This document shows, in pieces, positions 11,186 to 23,600 of a DNA stretch of 64,000 nucleotides. Both the position numbers and the translations under genes were made by a program. The notes below the pieces were generated by a model. The model saw only the letters and a list, made by a program, of their open reading frames with translations, was not told the DNA's origin and searched no databases. The first letter of the stretch is position 1; every line of letters begins with the position of its first letter. Origin of the DNA: Portulaca oleracea (taxonomy: Eukaryota > Streptophyta > Magnoliopsida > Caryophyllales > Portulacaceae); assembly GCA_029582165.1 (NCBI GenBank), contig CM055874.1:45953769-46017768 (forward strand), read 5' to 3'.

Positions 11186-14100
11186 TTAGGTGATCATCTT
11201 CCTTCTTCCTTTCATTACGTGTTGCCTCAACCCGGGGATGTGAATGTTGCAGATGTAATCTTCCCAATCTATGCTTCCAACATCAAAGTAGAATGAAACT
11301 TTCTCCTCCTCTGACATGCTCTCCATCAATGAGTCGGTTTTGCTGTTATCAAACCTGCGTAATTGTCCACATTTAGGTTCAAGCACAACATAACTCCAAC
11401 ATGCTTAAAGGGCATTAGTTTGCTTTTGTCGTATGGTAAATTTGTCATGTTGGAAAATGCAGATGATCTTCAAGAGGTTTTCTCAAGAACTTTTCTTGCG
11501 AGTCTCTTGGAATCAGTCTATTTGTATGTATCTATGTATATTGAGGTAAGGTTGGCTATATTTGAATCCTCCCAAACTCCACACACGCGGGACCCATACT
11601 AGGAGTTAGAAAATGCAAAAGATCCAAAAGTTTTCTCAAACTTTTTTTTCTACGGGTCTCTAGGAATTAGTCTACTTAAATGCATGTATATATGCCGAGC
11701 TAAGATTACTACATTTGGATCTTCCCAAACCAGCACAAGCAGGACCCACATTGGAAAGGAGTTGTTGGAAAATGCAGATCATGAAGGGGTATGAGATTTC
11801 ACACATTCATAGTTAAAAGGAGCTAGTTTCTAATGGAAAATTTGCAAATATCATAGATGCAAGATGCAAGATATCAAGATAAAGAACTATGCATATAATC
11901 AACACCGGTAGAAACTCACCTTCCACCATAGAAGCTGTAAGGTTCATAAACACTGGCGAGGTGTTTAGCTTGCTCCACATGTTTCTTACAGATGCTTTCG
12001 ATTATCCTTGAATGTTTTCCATTGTGAGAGGGCATTAAGGAACTGATGTGATGCCGAAGGGCCTCTATCTGATTATGAGATGAAAAGTCGTCCATTGATG
12101 CATAGAACCTGAAAGGCTCCACTTGAATAGGCCTCCCCTCTACATCAAGGTATGGCCATCTTGTGAAGTGTTGGTGAATCAAGTCACCGAGGTTTCTGTA
12201 CACCAATGGGTTCACAACTGATGAGGCTACTTGGTACACATTTACGTCTGGTTTCCCTGACATTCCGTGCTTTGCTATGGCTGCCAATGTTGCATTTACC
12301 ACCATATCAGCCGGGACCTGTACACAAAGTGGTGCAAACTTTTTTCAGTTTTGAGATATACAAGTAAAGGCAAGAGGCCAATCATATTTGCTCTTAATTG
12401 CTTCATGAATACCATTCTGTGTTCTTTGAGAGGTATTGTAAGCTTGGGTAAAGTTATGTAAATCTGGGTTGGATTAGTAATATTAGATAAGTTTCGGTAA
12501 AGTTAATAATGGAAAGAAATGGATAAGTTTGGCGTGGGTTAAAATGGGTAAAAGTTGAGTACGTGCCTCTAAAAAAACACCCCTTTAGTTTGATACCCTT
12601 GTCCTCCCCTGCTCCCGCCCCTAAAAAAAGGTGGGTTTTCAAAAGGCAAATACTGTTTCTGACACACTTGCTAGCCTTTGTAAGCTCCTTTAACAATTTG
12701 CATGTTCTTGAAGACTATCCAAGTGGTTCCGAATGTGATATTATGAATTATGAAAATGACTAGTCACCCATGGTTCCATTGTGGGGGGTTTCATTGTTGA
12801 CAGTAGGTGACACCCTTTTACTAAAAAAGGGTTTTCGAAAAATCCTGCTGAACTTTTATCATTTTCATCTTTCACTAGGTTGCGAAATACCCAAATACCC
12901 AACTAGATATTAACCTAGCCCTCGTTATCATCTATAGTGTAGATAGTGTAGGAGAACCCATCCAAATCAACTAATTAGATGATTCACACTAATTTAGATG
13001 ATTCACACCATCATAAGCTTGTGTTGGGTTCCACTTAGATGGGAGGCATTTTTCTTACCCAAAAGAATTCTACTTTTCATGAAGAATATGTGACTGTAAA
13101 CATGAACTTGCTAAGATGCACAAAATAAACATGAACCAGAGTATGAGTATAGGTAAGCTTTCTTACAACATCAATCACCCCATTTGGATCCACTGGGAAA
13201 CCAGGAAGCTGTCCTTTCCCATAGTATGTAATTACTGGATCCATCATCCTGGATGAAAAATACATCCACATTATATATATGAAATGACAACAAACAATAG
13301 CATGGAATATTGCATAAACAAGCTCAGTCATGACAAATTACCTAATGCCTTCAATCCATCCAGGAAATGGATCTCTGTATGTGCTTTCGATGACACTAGG
13401 CCGAAGTATGACCACTGGAATTTCCCCTCTCATACTACTAAGCAACATTTCTCCCATTGCCTTGGTGAAAACATAAGTATCTTGCCATCCATATTTCCTC
13501 GCCCTATAGCCAATTGAAGTCATACACATGATTGTTTAGATATACCCGACATTTGTTGTCTTGAATTTTGATTCTCTATAGTTAATTTACTTTAGAAAGG
13601 AAATTACCTCTCTAAGCCAACTTCTTTCATCTTTTGAGTAGCTTTATTCCCTCCAGAAGCGTCAGCCAACCTCTGAGCTAGATTTAGCTCACCTTCTATG
13701 TCCAATAGAGGAATTTGACTCGATAGATTTTCATTTACAAGATTCTCCCTCACAATCGCCTCTCCTATCCTAAACGGCCTCTCCAGGATTCTCCCTTGCC
13801 TTTGTCCATTCACATAGGCTGCAATTTAGAAAACGCCTTATTTTCCCCCAAATGCATATATGTTAAAGTTATTTTTTCAATACATGTCTTTGAATGAATA
13901 TACACAAGCAAGTTTAAACACTATTCTCTAACCTGTGGAAACCTGTAGGAAGAGATTAAGTTTCTTGCACCTTTTTGCAAAGGTCATAACCCGTCTTGGT
14001 CCCAATGTGTTAATGTCTAGTGCAACATCATACCTGCCTTATAGATGAAAATTTTAGTGCCGTAGAATTACAACAAATCCAAGTTGTAAAGGAGCAAATA

Positions 14101-15071
14101 TTCATCATTCAGTAAATGAATAATGTATACAAGACACAAAACAAAGTAGATGCAAAGCTTCACCTCTCATGGAAGCTTGTATTTGCAGCAGAGTTCACAA
14201 TGACATCTACATCTTCAGCAATCATATGGGCTGAATTTTCATCTAACCCGAGATCAGATTCACAAACATTCCCAGCCACCGGAATAAGCTTACTTAACAT
14301 GAATGCTTCATAAGATTTTCCATGCATTTGTCGAAGACACTTGAAAATCTCTGTGTTTATGATCTTTACAGAAATATCACAAACATTTATCAGACAGTTA
14401 GTAGTGAAATATGTCAAAAAGCAATAATTCATCACTACAATATAAAATAAGTACCTCATTTTTCAGTCGCTTCACTGCAGCCTCCCTGTTCTTGGCCTTG
14501 ATCAGGACATAAATCTTACCCACATCAGGCACCGTCCTCAAAAGCTTTTCTATGAGAACTGCATGGATATTCCAAATCCCAAAGACAAGTGAATAAAAAA
14601 TGAGTTTATGTGGTAGATCATGAGCATTTGTATTTTTTTTTCAGGATTATGAGAACTGCATAGAGATGAAGCACCTTTAGCCAAAAAGCCAGTTGCACCA
14701 GTGATGAAGAAACCCTTCCCTCTAAGAAACTTCACAATCCCTATCCCTTCGGCTACTTGAACACTGCACGATCCATTATAAGGCACAAGATCTTTGACTA
14801 TGACATCAGCAGGATTCTTCCCATTTGGGCTCAGGACCAGGCTGCTACTTGAATCGAGTACAACACCTGTAGGACCTGGGTTCATCAACATTGATCTCTC
14901 AGATAGAACTGATGCAATGTTGTCACTCTTTGTGACGTTACTTCTACGCTGACAATGCACAAAACTCTTCTTTCTGTTCTTTGACAAGCATGTTTGATGC
15001 TTATGGAATAATTCTGGCCCTTTAGGAGAAATTGCAAAGGAATTTTGGAGCAAAGCCCCCATCATCGACAA
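11186..15071 (-). CDS. FAR2: Fatty acyl-CoA/ACP reductase 2, chloroplast (MALE STERILITY 2)
   Basis: Exons are 15071-14675, 14558-14455, 14363-14164, 14033-13933, 13818-13608, 13503-13342, 13248-13167, 12317-11920 and 11354-11186: 1824 nt, 607 aa, all GT-AG with matching phases. The first roughly 110 residues are Ser/basic-rich, as expected of a plastid transit peptide. Then comes the Rossmann nucleotide-binding motif [13 protein letters not shown]. The extended-SDR active site [15 protein letters not shown] (YxxxK) lies in exon 6. The C-terminal FAR domain ends with the conserved [16 protein letters not shown] segment. MS2-type enzymes reduce plastid fatty acyl-ACP to fatty alcohols with NADPH, supplying precursors of the sporopollenin pollen wall in the tapetum. 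Length and exon order fit the family. Tapetal expression is inferred from the family; it is not visible here. Confidence 0.93.
12430..12600. repeat. MITE-like fragment in a FAR2 intron
   Basis: Contains GAGGTATTGTAAGCTTGGG, GTTTCGGTAAAGTTAATAA and GTGGGTTAAAATGGGTAAA, in the same order as the fragment at 4745-4865. It sits in the intron between the seventh and eighth exons (13166-12318). Confidence 0.4.
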
Positions 15072-16069
15072 GGGAATGTGAATAGAGTTGGAAGGAGAAA
15101 GGTAAGCACACGAAGGAAGGTAGGGGAGAGGGGAAAAGTTGGAAAGTAGAAAATGGGTGGGTCTAAAACCTTAACTAATCACTTCCTGAACAGAAAAACA
15201 ATAACCAAAAATCTAAAATAAGAAAAGCATAGAGGCAAGTAAACAAACTAATGGCTAAAAAAGATTAGAAATGGTTTAGATGTGACAAAGAGGGCATGAA
15301 AGGATTGAAACATTTAAATGTGAAGAGGATGAAGGTTAGGTAATCTGTTATTAGATTTCATTTAGTCTTTAACAAAGGGGCTCTCTTTTTGCCTCCCTCA
15401 AACATCAACCACCAACGGCTAAGATGGCGGGACTTTGTATTTTCTACTATTTCCTATAACCATTCATTACTAGACTTGGTATGTAAAAAACTTGGTTATA
15501 ATAACAAGAAGAAAAAGGTTGTGAAGGCCAAGGAAATAGAGCTATCCGAATAAATTGGATGAAAGAAAGTTGTGCTTCAAAGGATGCTCCACTTCTTCCC
15601 GGAAAATCTATCCACCTTTTAGGTTAAAGCAACTCTAATATATTTGTTTATCTAGAGGAAGACAATTTCTTTTGATAAGATATTTCATTATTTCATATCT
15701 CCATCATTGTAACCTTTCAGGTTAAAGGAACTCCGATATATATTATCATAGATAAATTTGCATTGGGAGAAATTAATACTGCTGAGTATTAGTCATATTC
15801 CTAGCCTCACATCTCTAGGCATGTAAGATATTCCTCACATTGCTGTAGAAATCTACCACATTGCAGACTAAATTTTTGGATACATGAAATGGTGCTCAAA
15901 TTAATGCGAAATATGACAATACAGCAGTTGAGATATTTTCCCTATATCTTCACCGGAGATCAGTCAAATCTAAAGTTTAAATGGTCAACAGACATCTCAC
16001 TTAAGCAAGGCTAAAGAAGAATCCCTTTACTCCAGGAAAGTACGATACTCAACATGCAAAATGCTTCTC
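15072..16069 (-). promoter_or_regulatory. Upstream region of FAR2
   Basis: Sequence 5' of the FAR2 start codon. Pyrimidine/purine-rich leader-like DNA lies just upstream of the ATG (15072-15150). No convincing TATA box or known cis-element could be assigned, and no other gene is seen. Confidence 0.35.
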
Positions 16070-16440
16070 TAAAAGAGCAGGATAAGCATGTTAACAATTA
16101 AGAAACTCAATAATCATGGATAATACATTTCAAAATATCCTTAGGTCAAAACTAAAGTATCAAACTAGGCAGTTTCTCTAATAAGTAGCAGCATAAGAAC
16201 ACCAATTATTAAGCAGCTCAAAAATCATGGACAATACATTCCAATAAAAGCAGGATAAGCATGCTAACGATTAAGCAGCTCAAAAATCATGGACAATACA
16301 TTTCAAAATATCATAAGGTTAAAAGTCAACTATCAAACTTTTCTCTAATAAATAGCAGCATAAGCAAACCAATTATTAAGCAACTCAAAAATCATGGACA
16401 ATACATTCAGAAATTTCCCAAGGGTAAAAAATAAAATATC
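16070..16440. repeat. Imperfect tandem repeat, unit about 170 bp
   Basis: GCAGGATAAGCATG occurs at 16078 and 16250. CACCAATTATTAAGCAGCTC-like words occur at about 16200 and 16370. AAAAATCATGGACAATACAT occurs three times. This gives two to three degenerate copies of a roughly 170-bp unit. Function unknown. Confidence 0.65.
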
Positions 16441-17520
16441 AAACTAGACAATATGCAAATTCACGAACAATATACAATATGAGCCAATTCTGATTGTAAA
16501 TGCTTTTGTATCTTATTTCTATCTATTCTAGTCATCCTTAAAATCCTAAAGCATTAAAAAGAGGCAAACGGAGATGTGCTCACCATTTGACACCTTTTTA
16601 CGTGATGCAATGAAAATCTAAGAACCATGTAAATAATAACCTCCATATTTTTCTCTTTTTTTTTTTTGTTGGGGTGGTTGGGGGGGGGGGGGGTGTCTCT
16701 AGAAATGTCTTAAACCACCGTAAATCATTTAGAAGAGCCAAAAGGAGAACATACTTACTACTTCACACCCTTACAGATAAAAATAGGAAACCTAAATACC
16801 ATACATAATCGGCTTCATTTTCATAGTATTTTTTTAGGTCTCTTTACAGTTGTCTCAAATACCCTAAAACATTTTGAGAGAACCCAAAAAGAGCATATAC
16901 AAAATATTTGACACATTTCACACAAGGGGAGGAAATTTAAGAATTACGTAAATTGTCCTTCATTTCAAGAAATTTTTTTTCAAGTCACTACAAAGCATTT
17001 AAAGAGCCAATACAAGCACATACTCACCTTTCTAGACAATGCCCAAGAAACATAGCGATCGTGTGTATTAGCCTTTAGTTTGCATTTTCTTTGGGGCTTT
17101 CTAGAGTTATCCAACTCGTCTATATTTTATTCCTTTGTGAATTTTTTTAGGGGTCTTTCTTGAGAGTTATCTTAAAATGTTGTAAAGCATACATACAACA
17201 GGGGCGAAGCTAGGTATGATAAAAACCGACAACTGTATACTAGATTCAATATTTTATGGGGGCCATAATACTAAAATTTAACTGAATTTTGTACGGTTTA
17301 TAACACCGTATATTCAAAAAATTAGTTGCACACAAAGAACTGAGGGGGGTTGTGGGCCGGTCCCATCCACTTGTTCCTTCACCACTGGCATTGAGCCAAA
17401 GAATTACATAATCACAGTTTGACACTTCACTATGTGCATGAAAACTATACCAGTGTAAAATTAGGATTCTTTTTTGAAATTTCTTTTTTCGGGAATCTCT
17501 TAGAGTTGTCAAAAAACACA
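16441..17520. other. Intergenic, homopolymers and A/T-rich repeats
   Basis: There is a T-run followed by G-runs at about 16654-16693. Related paragraphs with the words AAAGCATT..AGAGCCAA recur at 16540, 16730, 16870 and 17000, which suggests a diverged tandem array with a period near 150-200 bp. No coding sequence. Confidence 0.4.
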
Positions 17521-17820
17521 TGGGAAACTACTAAAATTTCTTTTTTGAAAACTATACCAGTGAAAAAGTGAGATATTGAAAAAAGTATTAAAGTAAATTT
17601 TTGAAAGAAAAACCTAATCATAGCAACTACAAAGGCTCGAACTACAGACCTCTAGTCCAAAAACACAGACCTCTAGGAAACTACTAGAATTTCTTTTTTG
17701 AAAATTATACCAGTGAAAAAGTGAGATATTGAAAAAAGTATTAGAGTAAATTTTTGAAAGAAAAACATAATCATAGCAACTACAAAGCCTCGAACTACAG
17801 ACCTCTAGGAAACTACTAAG
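17520..17820. repeat. Direct tandem duplication, about 155 bp
   Basis: The block starting GGAAACTACTAAAATTTC at 17522 is repeated at about 17677 with near identity (same order of CTATACCAGTGAAAAAGTGA, GAAAGAAAAACCTAATCAT and CTACAGACCTCTAG). A third partial start, GGAAACTACTAAG, at 17808 is interrupted by the next element. Confidence 0.75.
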
Positions 17821-18227
17821 GCCGTGTTCGCAATAGCGTTTGGGTAGCGTTTCGCGTTTTGATCAAGTCAAAACTCTAATTGCGTAAATATTAGTGTTCG
17901 GTAAGTTAGCGTTTTGAGAAGCATTTAGCGTTTTGAGAAGCGTTTTGTGAAACGCTAATAAAGTCAACGTTTAGCGTTTGGGGTATAGCATTTTATATTT
18001 TTCGGTCAAAAAATACCCTTTGAAAATTTTATCTTTCAAAATTATTCATATCCTTTTATGTCAATTCACATTAATATGTAATTCAACCGCTAAATTTACC
18101 GAACACAGTTTTCATTTGAACAGTCATCCACTATCCGCTAGTTAAACCGTTATCCGTTGTTTAAACCGCTATCCGCTATATAAACCTCTATTCGCTACCT
18201 AAAACACTAATTTTGCCGAACAGTGCC
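17821..18227. mobile_element. Tourist-like (PIF/Harbinger) MITE
   Basis: The left end GGCCGTGTTCGCAATAGCG and the right end, reverse complement GGCACTGTTCGGCAAAATTAG, are inverted repeats of the GGCCNTGTTCGG type seen in Tourist elements. The element is flanked by TAA on each side (17818-17820 and about 18228-18230), the 3-bp duplication expected. Internal GCGTTT and CGCTAT words echo on the two halves. No transposase. Confidence 0.65.
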
Positions 18228-18339
18228 TAAATGTGTGCTACTGCTTAGCCAGATAGGTCTACAAAAGGCAAATGCTTAACAATCATTTTTCATCTTTACT
18301 CATGCGCGGTGGGCTTTGGACAAGAAATTGTGTTTTGGG

Positions 18340-20340
18340 CTAGGCTGAACATGGAAGTAGGAATGAGACCCGTACTGTCGCGGGAGTACGTCTAAGATCT
18401 GCTCCAAGTAGACCTGTTAATACGGGCGGACTGTGAGTTGCGGGTCGGTCATATATCAGGTTTGGGTAAATATGGGTCGGGTGTATTTCGGGTTTAGATA
18501 AATACGGCCAGTGTATTCCGGTTTTGAAACAACTCAACGGGTTATGATTGTGACCTTTTTTTTTTAAATATTTATCTCTAAATATTATTTTTTATACAAT
18601 ATACATAATAAAATATAATTATCTTCTAGTACCGATAGATTATTATAAATATCCAACTTAAATTAAAGAAATAACGTATAAATGAGTTGCAGTTGTAGTT
18701 TCATAGTCATGAATTTCAATGAAAAATTACAAATTTTAATAGATTTGAACGTAAAAAAATAAAATTTTCAGGTCAAACGGACGGATCGCATTTAACCCGC
18801 TATTTTACAGGTTTTTTGGGTTCGGTATATTTCAGCTTTGGGTCGAGAAAATCATTTTCAAAGTCAAAACCCATCATTTTCGGGTTCGGATCGGGTAAAA
18901 GATGGACAAGTCCAGCTCCATTGCTCCAAGTCTCCATTCTCACCAGGCCACCACCACGTCCACCCCTACTGTCCACCACCAGTCGCCGACTCGCCGGTGT
19001 CTCTCTCCAGAAGCAGACGCGCAACCGCCCACCGCACCCCACGCCGCCGCCGTCAACCGTATCACTGTGACAATCTGTGAGTTTCCATTTCTCTATTCCT
19101 CTAATTCTCTACCTTTCACTATATTTTCATCATTTCAATTCTAGGGTTTGGATATTTCTGATTTAGTTTCAATTATTCATATTTCACATTTACTCTAATA
19201 CTCTAATTCATATGATTTGATTGCAAACTAATTTCCTGGATGAAAACTTGTATAGACATAGTTATACTCTTAAGTTTGTTATAGTATAGTTATATTGTTA
19301 AATGTTAAGTTTGATAATCATACTATAATTATAGTTATACTACTTTGATTGAAATAGTTTCAGTTTTGGTTTGCTTGGTTGAATGTGAAGTTGTATATTT
19401 GACAGGAGTATTAATTTTATTCTCCCTTATAAGATTGTGATAATGTATGATAGTCGTTTGTTTGTAGTAGTTAGAACGATTATACACATTGTGAACACTA
19501 TCTTTGGTAAACTTCATTAATCAAATTAAGTTGTTGATTCTTGATCTTTTCTGTTATTTGAGTCTCAAAGCCTTCTTTAGTTGATCAAATGCAAGTTAAT
19601 TGCCCCTGTTTTGTTTCCCTTAATTCCAGTTTGAATTTTAGAGAATTTCAACTCACTGAACAAAAAATGGACAGGCGTGACACAACAATGTCCTATGAGT
19701 TAAGGGCAATGTCCTTATTTGCTACTGAATGCACTAGAAGGTTTTGGGCTGGAAAATTGAGTACAAGTTTGCTAAGTTCTAAAATTTTATATAGGTTAAA
19801 ATACAAGTTGCTAATCTCAAAAATGGAAATACACTTTACAATATTGTTTAAAATATGTTAACGTGTACATTTTATGCAGGTTTGAAATTGTAATCATCAC
19901 AATTTAAAGGCAAAGTCGGTTTATATTGATATCTGATAGTTTGGTTCTAATTTGGTCAGATTATAATAAGGTCAGGTATAGTTTGGTTTGGGTGTAAATC
20001 GGGTTGACTTTAATTCGGTTCGGGTGGGTCTCGAGTCGAGTGAAATTCGGTTCAGATGTGTCTCGGGTCAGGTAAAAATTGGTTTGGTGTGTGCCTCGGG
20101 TCGAGTTCGGTTCAGCACGATTTCGGATACAAGTTTATTCGGGTTTAGCATGACTCTGTTCGGGTTCGGGTCATTCGGATTATTTCGGATGCCTTCATTG
20201 TTCGATTAACTTCTGGGTTGCGGTTTGGATCAGGTTGATCCTCATTTCGGGTGAAGACCGGGTCCCACACATTCAGGTGCATTTCGGATTCGCGCGGGGA
20301 TGGGATCGGATTTCGGATAGGTTTGCCAGGTCTAGTTAGA
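18340..20340. repeat. GGGTCGGGT-rich degenerate repeat DNA
   Basis: Two zones (18400-18530 with 18770-18900, and 19980-20330) are packed with GGGTCGGG, TTTGGGT and TTCGGGT words, typical of degenerate plant repeats. Between them is AT-rich sequence. A GC-rich patch at 18900-19080 reads as a short Ser/Pro/His-rich ORF on the plus strand, but it matches no family I know. It could be a remnant first exon or a non-coding leader. No convincing gene. Confidence 0.4.
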
Positions 20341-20621
20341 AGTCCACAAAGTGGTGTTTTTGATGTTTGAGATAGTTCAGGGACAAAAATAACAAAAAAA
20401 ACTCTGGTACTTTTGACATGTTTAGATAGTTGAGGGCTATTTTGATCGATGTGCTTGATGTAATTTTGAGAAGGGTTGCTTTGATGTGCTTGAATTCGAT
20501 GCTTTTGTGCAAATCATATTGCTGAATTTTTTTTGGCATTCTAAATTTTGTGCGAATTATTGGTGGCATCGCTAGGTTTGGATATTGGATCCACCACAGC
20601 AACCGACCTCTCAGCCCAAGC

Positions 20622-23600
20622 ATGAGAAGACCAAAGTCGCAGTCGCAACGGCGTAACTTGGCGAAGCAAAGGCGACAACAAGAGGCCGAAGAAATCCAAC
20701 TCCTTCAACAATGGCTTGAATTTGGCAAACCCAGTTCGGGGTCCAATCCTCTTGCTTCTCCTCCTTTGCCCAGTGACTCCCCGGTGGGTAAACTTGGTGA
20801 TGATACTTTTTCCAGGTATGTTGGGGTTGAGCTGTTCAAGCAATTGCCACTGTCAAAGAAGACTAAGGATGGGCTGCAGGGTTCAAAGTATACCAAGATG
20901 ACTGATATTCAGAGGGCCTCTTTGCCTCATTCTCTTTGTGGTCGTGATATTCTTGGTGCTGCGCAAACCGGCTCTGGCAAGACACTAGCATTTGTCATTC
21001 CAGTAAGTAGTTAGTTCATGATTTTGTTTTCTGTTTTTTTCTTCTTTTTTTTTTTTTTGCTGCATTAGATGATTTTACATGGTACAATATTTTTTTCCTG
21101 GGTGTCTTGGAATTGGCCTTAATTTCTTATTGTGGGTATGTCACTCTTTAGATCGCTCCATTGGGCATGGCAATCCGGTTTTTTTTTTTTTTTTTTTTTT
21201 TTTGGGGGGGGGGGGGGTGTTGGGTCGTTAAATGCGTTGGTTGAATGAAATTGTTTTTCGTCAGAGTCATTTGGCTGGTTGTTGTTGGAAAGGTAAGATC
21301 TTGGCAATAGAGATGTCAACTTAGGGCTTTGTGGCTGATCATGTTGATGGTGATTATGAGAAGTTTTAGTATGTGCTGATTTTGGATGTAATGTTTGTGG
21401 TGTACTGTCATGGAACACTGGAAATCTGAGTGCCAGATTCACTTTGGTGAAAGACAGTTAAAAGGATAAGGCCTTGCAATATGCAACTGAGAAATATAAA
21501 ACTGTAGACATGCTTGCTAATTACTGCTGCTTTTATTGCTACTGGGCTGAACGTTGAGGTAAATTTTTATAGGACAAGATAATTCTTTAATTAGAGAAAT
21601 TACAAGAGATAGATGCTTATCAATCATCCAAAATACCTTGTAATCCTACCCAAAGGATTGGTTGTTGACTAAAACCAAATTGAAGTGATACACTTCAAAA
21701 AGATTAATTACACCGATGCACCCCAAGGAAAGGCTATCTATGAAATCAATGGCATCACAAAAAAAGAAGAGCTCAAGATATCCTCCTTCCAAAATGCATT
21801 ATATCTATTCCTTCCAAAAGAATAACAGCTTGAGTCTGTCATCCTTCAACCTCTCAATACACCCTTCAACCCTGTAAACATTTTTTCTATCTCTTTGCTT
21901 CCATAATAACCGAACGGTAGCATGGGGAATTGCTTGAAAAATTTGTATTTCACCTTTCTCCAAAAATAGCTTCATCAAGCCGCCTTTTATCATCTGGGTT
22001 ATAACTTATAATCCCCCTTCCTCGGAGTTGACGTTTGTGTTTGATCCGTTGTGTACATTAGACTGGCATGGTGCAGTAGAAATATTATGGATAAGTTTGA
22101 GATTAAGGATTTCTGAATTGTTCGGTGACAATGTTGACAAAGCTGAAACATGAATCCAGAAATCAGATGTAAGGAGTTTCAGGAAGCAACTTGCTGAAAG
22201 CTTGAAGGCTGTCGAAAATTCTCATAAGAAAAATTGTGGATGAATTTACAGTAAACATGTGTTTTTTGATAAAACAGCTTTGTTAGTGTATTGTATGGTT
22301 GAAAAACTGCTTCAAGTCAATTCTGAGGAATCCTACCAAACATAGGGTACGACTTGTGCATGAGTGTGAAGTTTCAAGCTCGCCATCTGATGAATATATG
22401 AGGTGATTCTCACCCCTATTATTTTGTAAACGCGGATCTGCTTTCTGATAAGCATCAAAATCTCACTGTCTCTCTCTTAAGTATGAAAGAGTTTTGCATG
22501 CCCTATTGTGCTATAAGAAGCAATATGACACACTTAATGGAAAGCAATTTCTCAACTAGCTACTATTGCTCCTTTTTGTTGCATTGCACTTTAGAATTGT
22601 GGTCTCCCATGGCTAGAGGTTAAAACTTAAAAGTAGGCCTAACAAGCGTGTGTTATTGACTGGATTCTGGTTGTGGAGGACCGGGGGTGAGAGTAAAGCC
22701 TTAACATTTTTAATACTGGTTACATGAATGAGTGAGTAGAGGTAGCATTAGCAAATATTTATGTTAGCAAAAAGGAAGCATCTCTTACTGAAATATTCTG
22801 AACTTCCTTGGCCAAACCCTAGATTCTCATATGAGTAGCCGACTTGTCCTGCTTCATTATCGATAGCATATCATATTGCCTGGCTCAACTCTTGCCCGGG
22901 CCTGTTAGTCTTCAATTATTTTTATAATTGCACCCTATACTTCCTTTGCATGGCCATGTAATTTGAAAAGATAGTTGCTTTATACTTACCATTTACTTTC
23001 TTTACTTGATCAGGCAACCATGTATGGTGATGATTATCATTGAATTTTGCCTGTCCTTTCTTGAATTTGCTTTAGCAATCTTGGTTGTGTTCTCAGATTT
23101 TAGAGAAGTTATATAAAGAAAGATGGGGTCCAGAGGATGGAGTGGGCTGCATCATCATATCTCCCACTCGAGAGCTCGCCAGTCAACTTTTTGAAGTTCT
23201 GGGGGCAGTAGGAAAGCACCATGGCTTCAGTGCTGATCTTCTGATTGGTGGTCGTAAAGGTGTAGAGGTGGAGAAGGAACGTGTGAATGAAATGAATATC
23301 CTTGTCTGCACTCCTGGAAGGCTGCTGCAGCATATGGATGAAACTCCAAATTTTGAGTGCTCTCAGCTTAAGGTCCACTGATCCTTTCTCTTCTTCCTTA
23401 TTTGCTAGTTTTACAATTTTCTATTGATCTTCTGGTTTTATCCAATGATATTTTGTTCGGTCAAAGATGAAATTAAGTGGAGTATGGTCAGCTTGTACAT
23501 TATTTTAGTTTCTTAACCATGTCAATGCGCTGAGATTTTCATCTTGAAGCTTGTCATTACTCATTATGTACAATCCTGAATAGAATTCCGTGTCCTTTAG

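Noticed and set aside
18800..19144. Overlapping ORFs on both strands in a GC-rich patch
   Set aside because: Three frames are open at once because of composition; none shows a family signature. Noted only as a possible remnant leader or exon.
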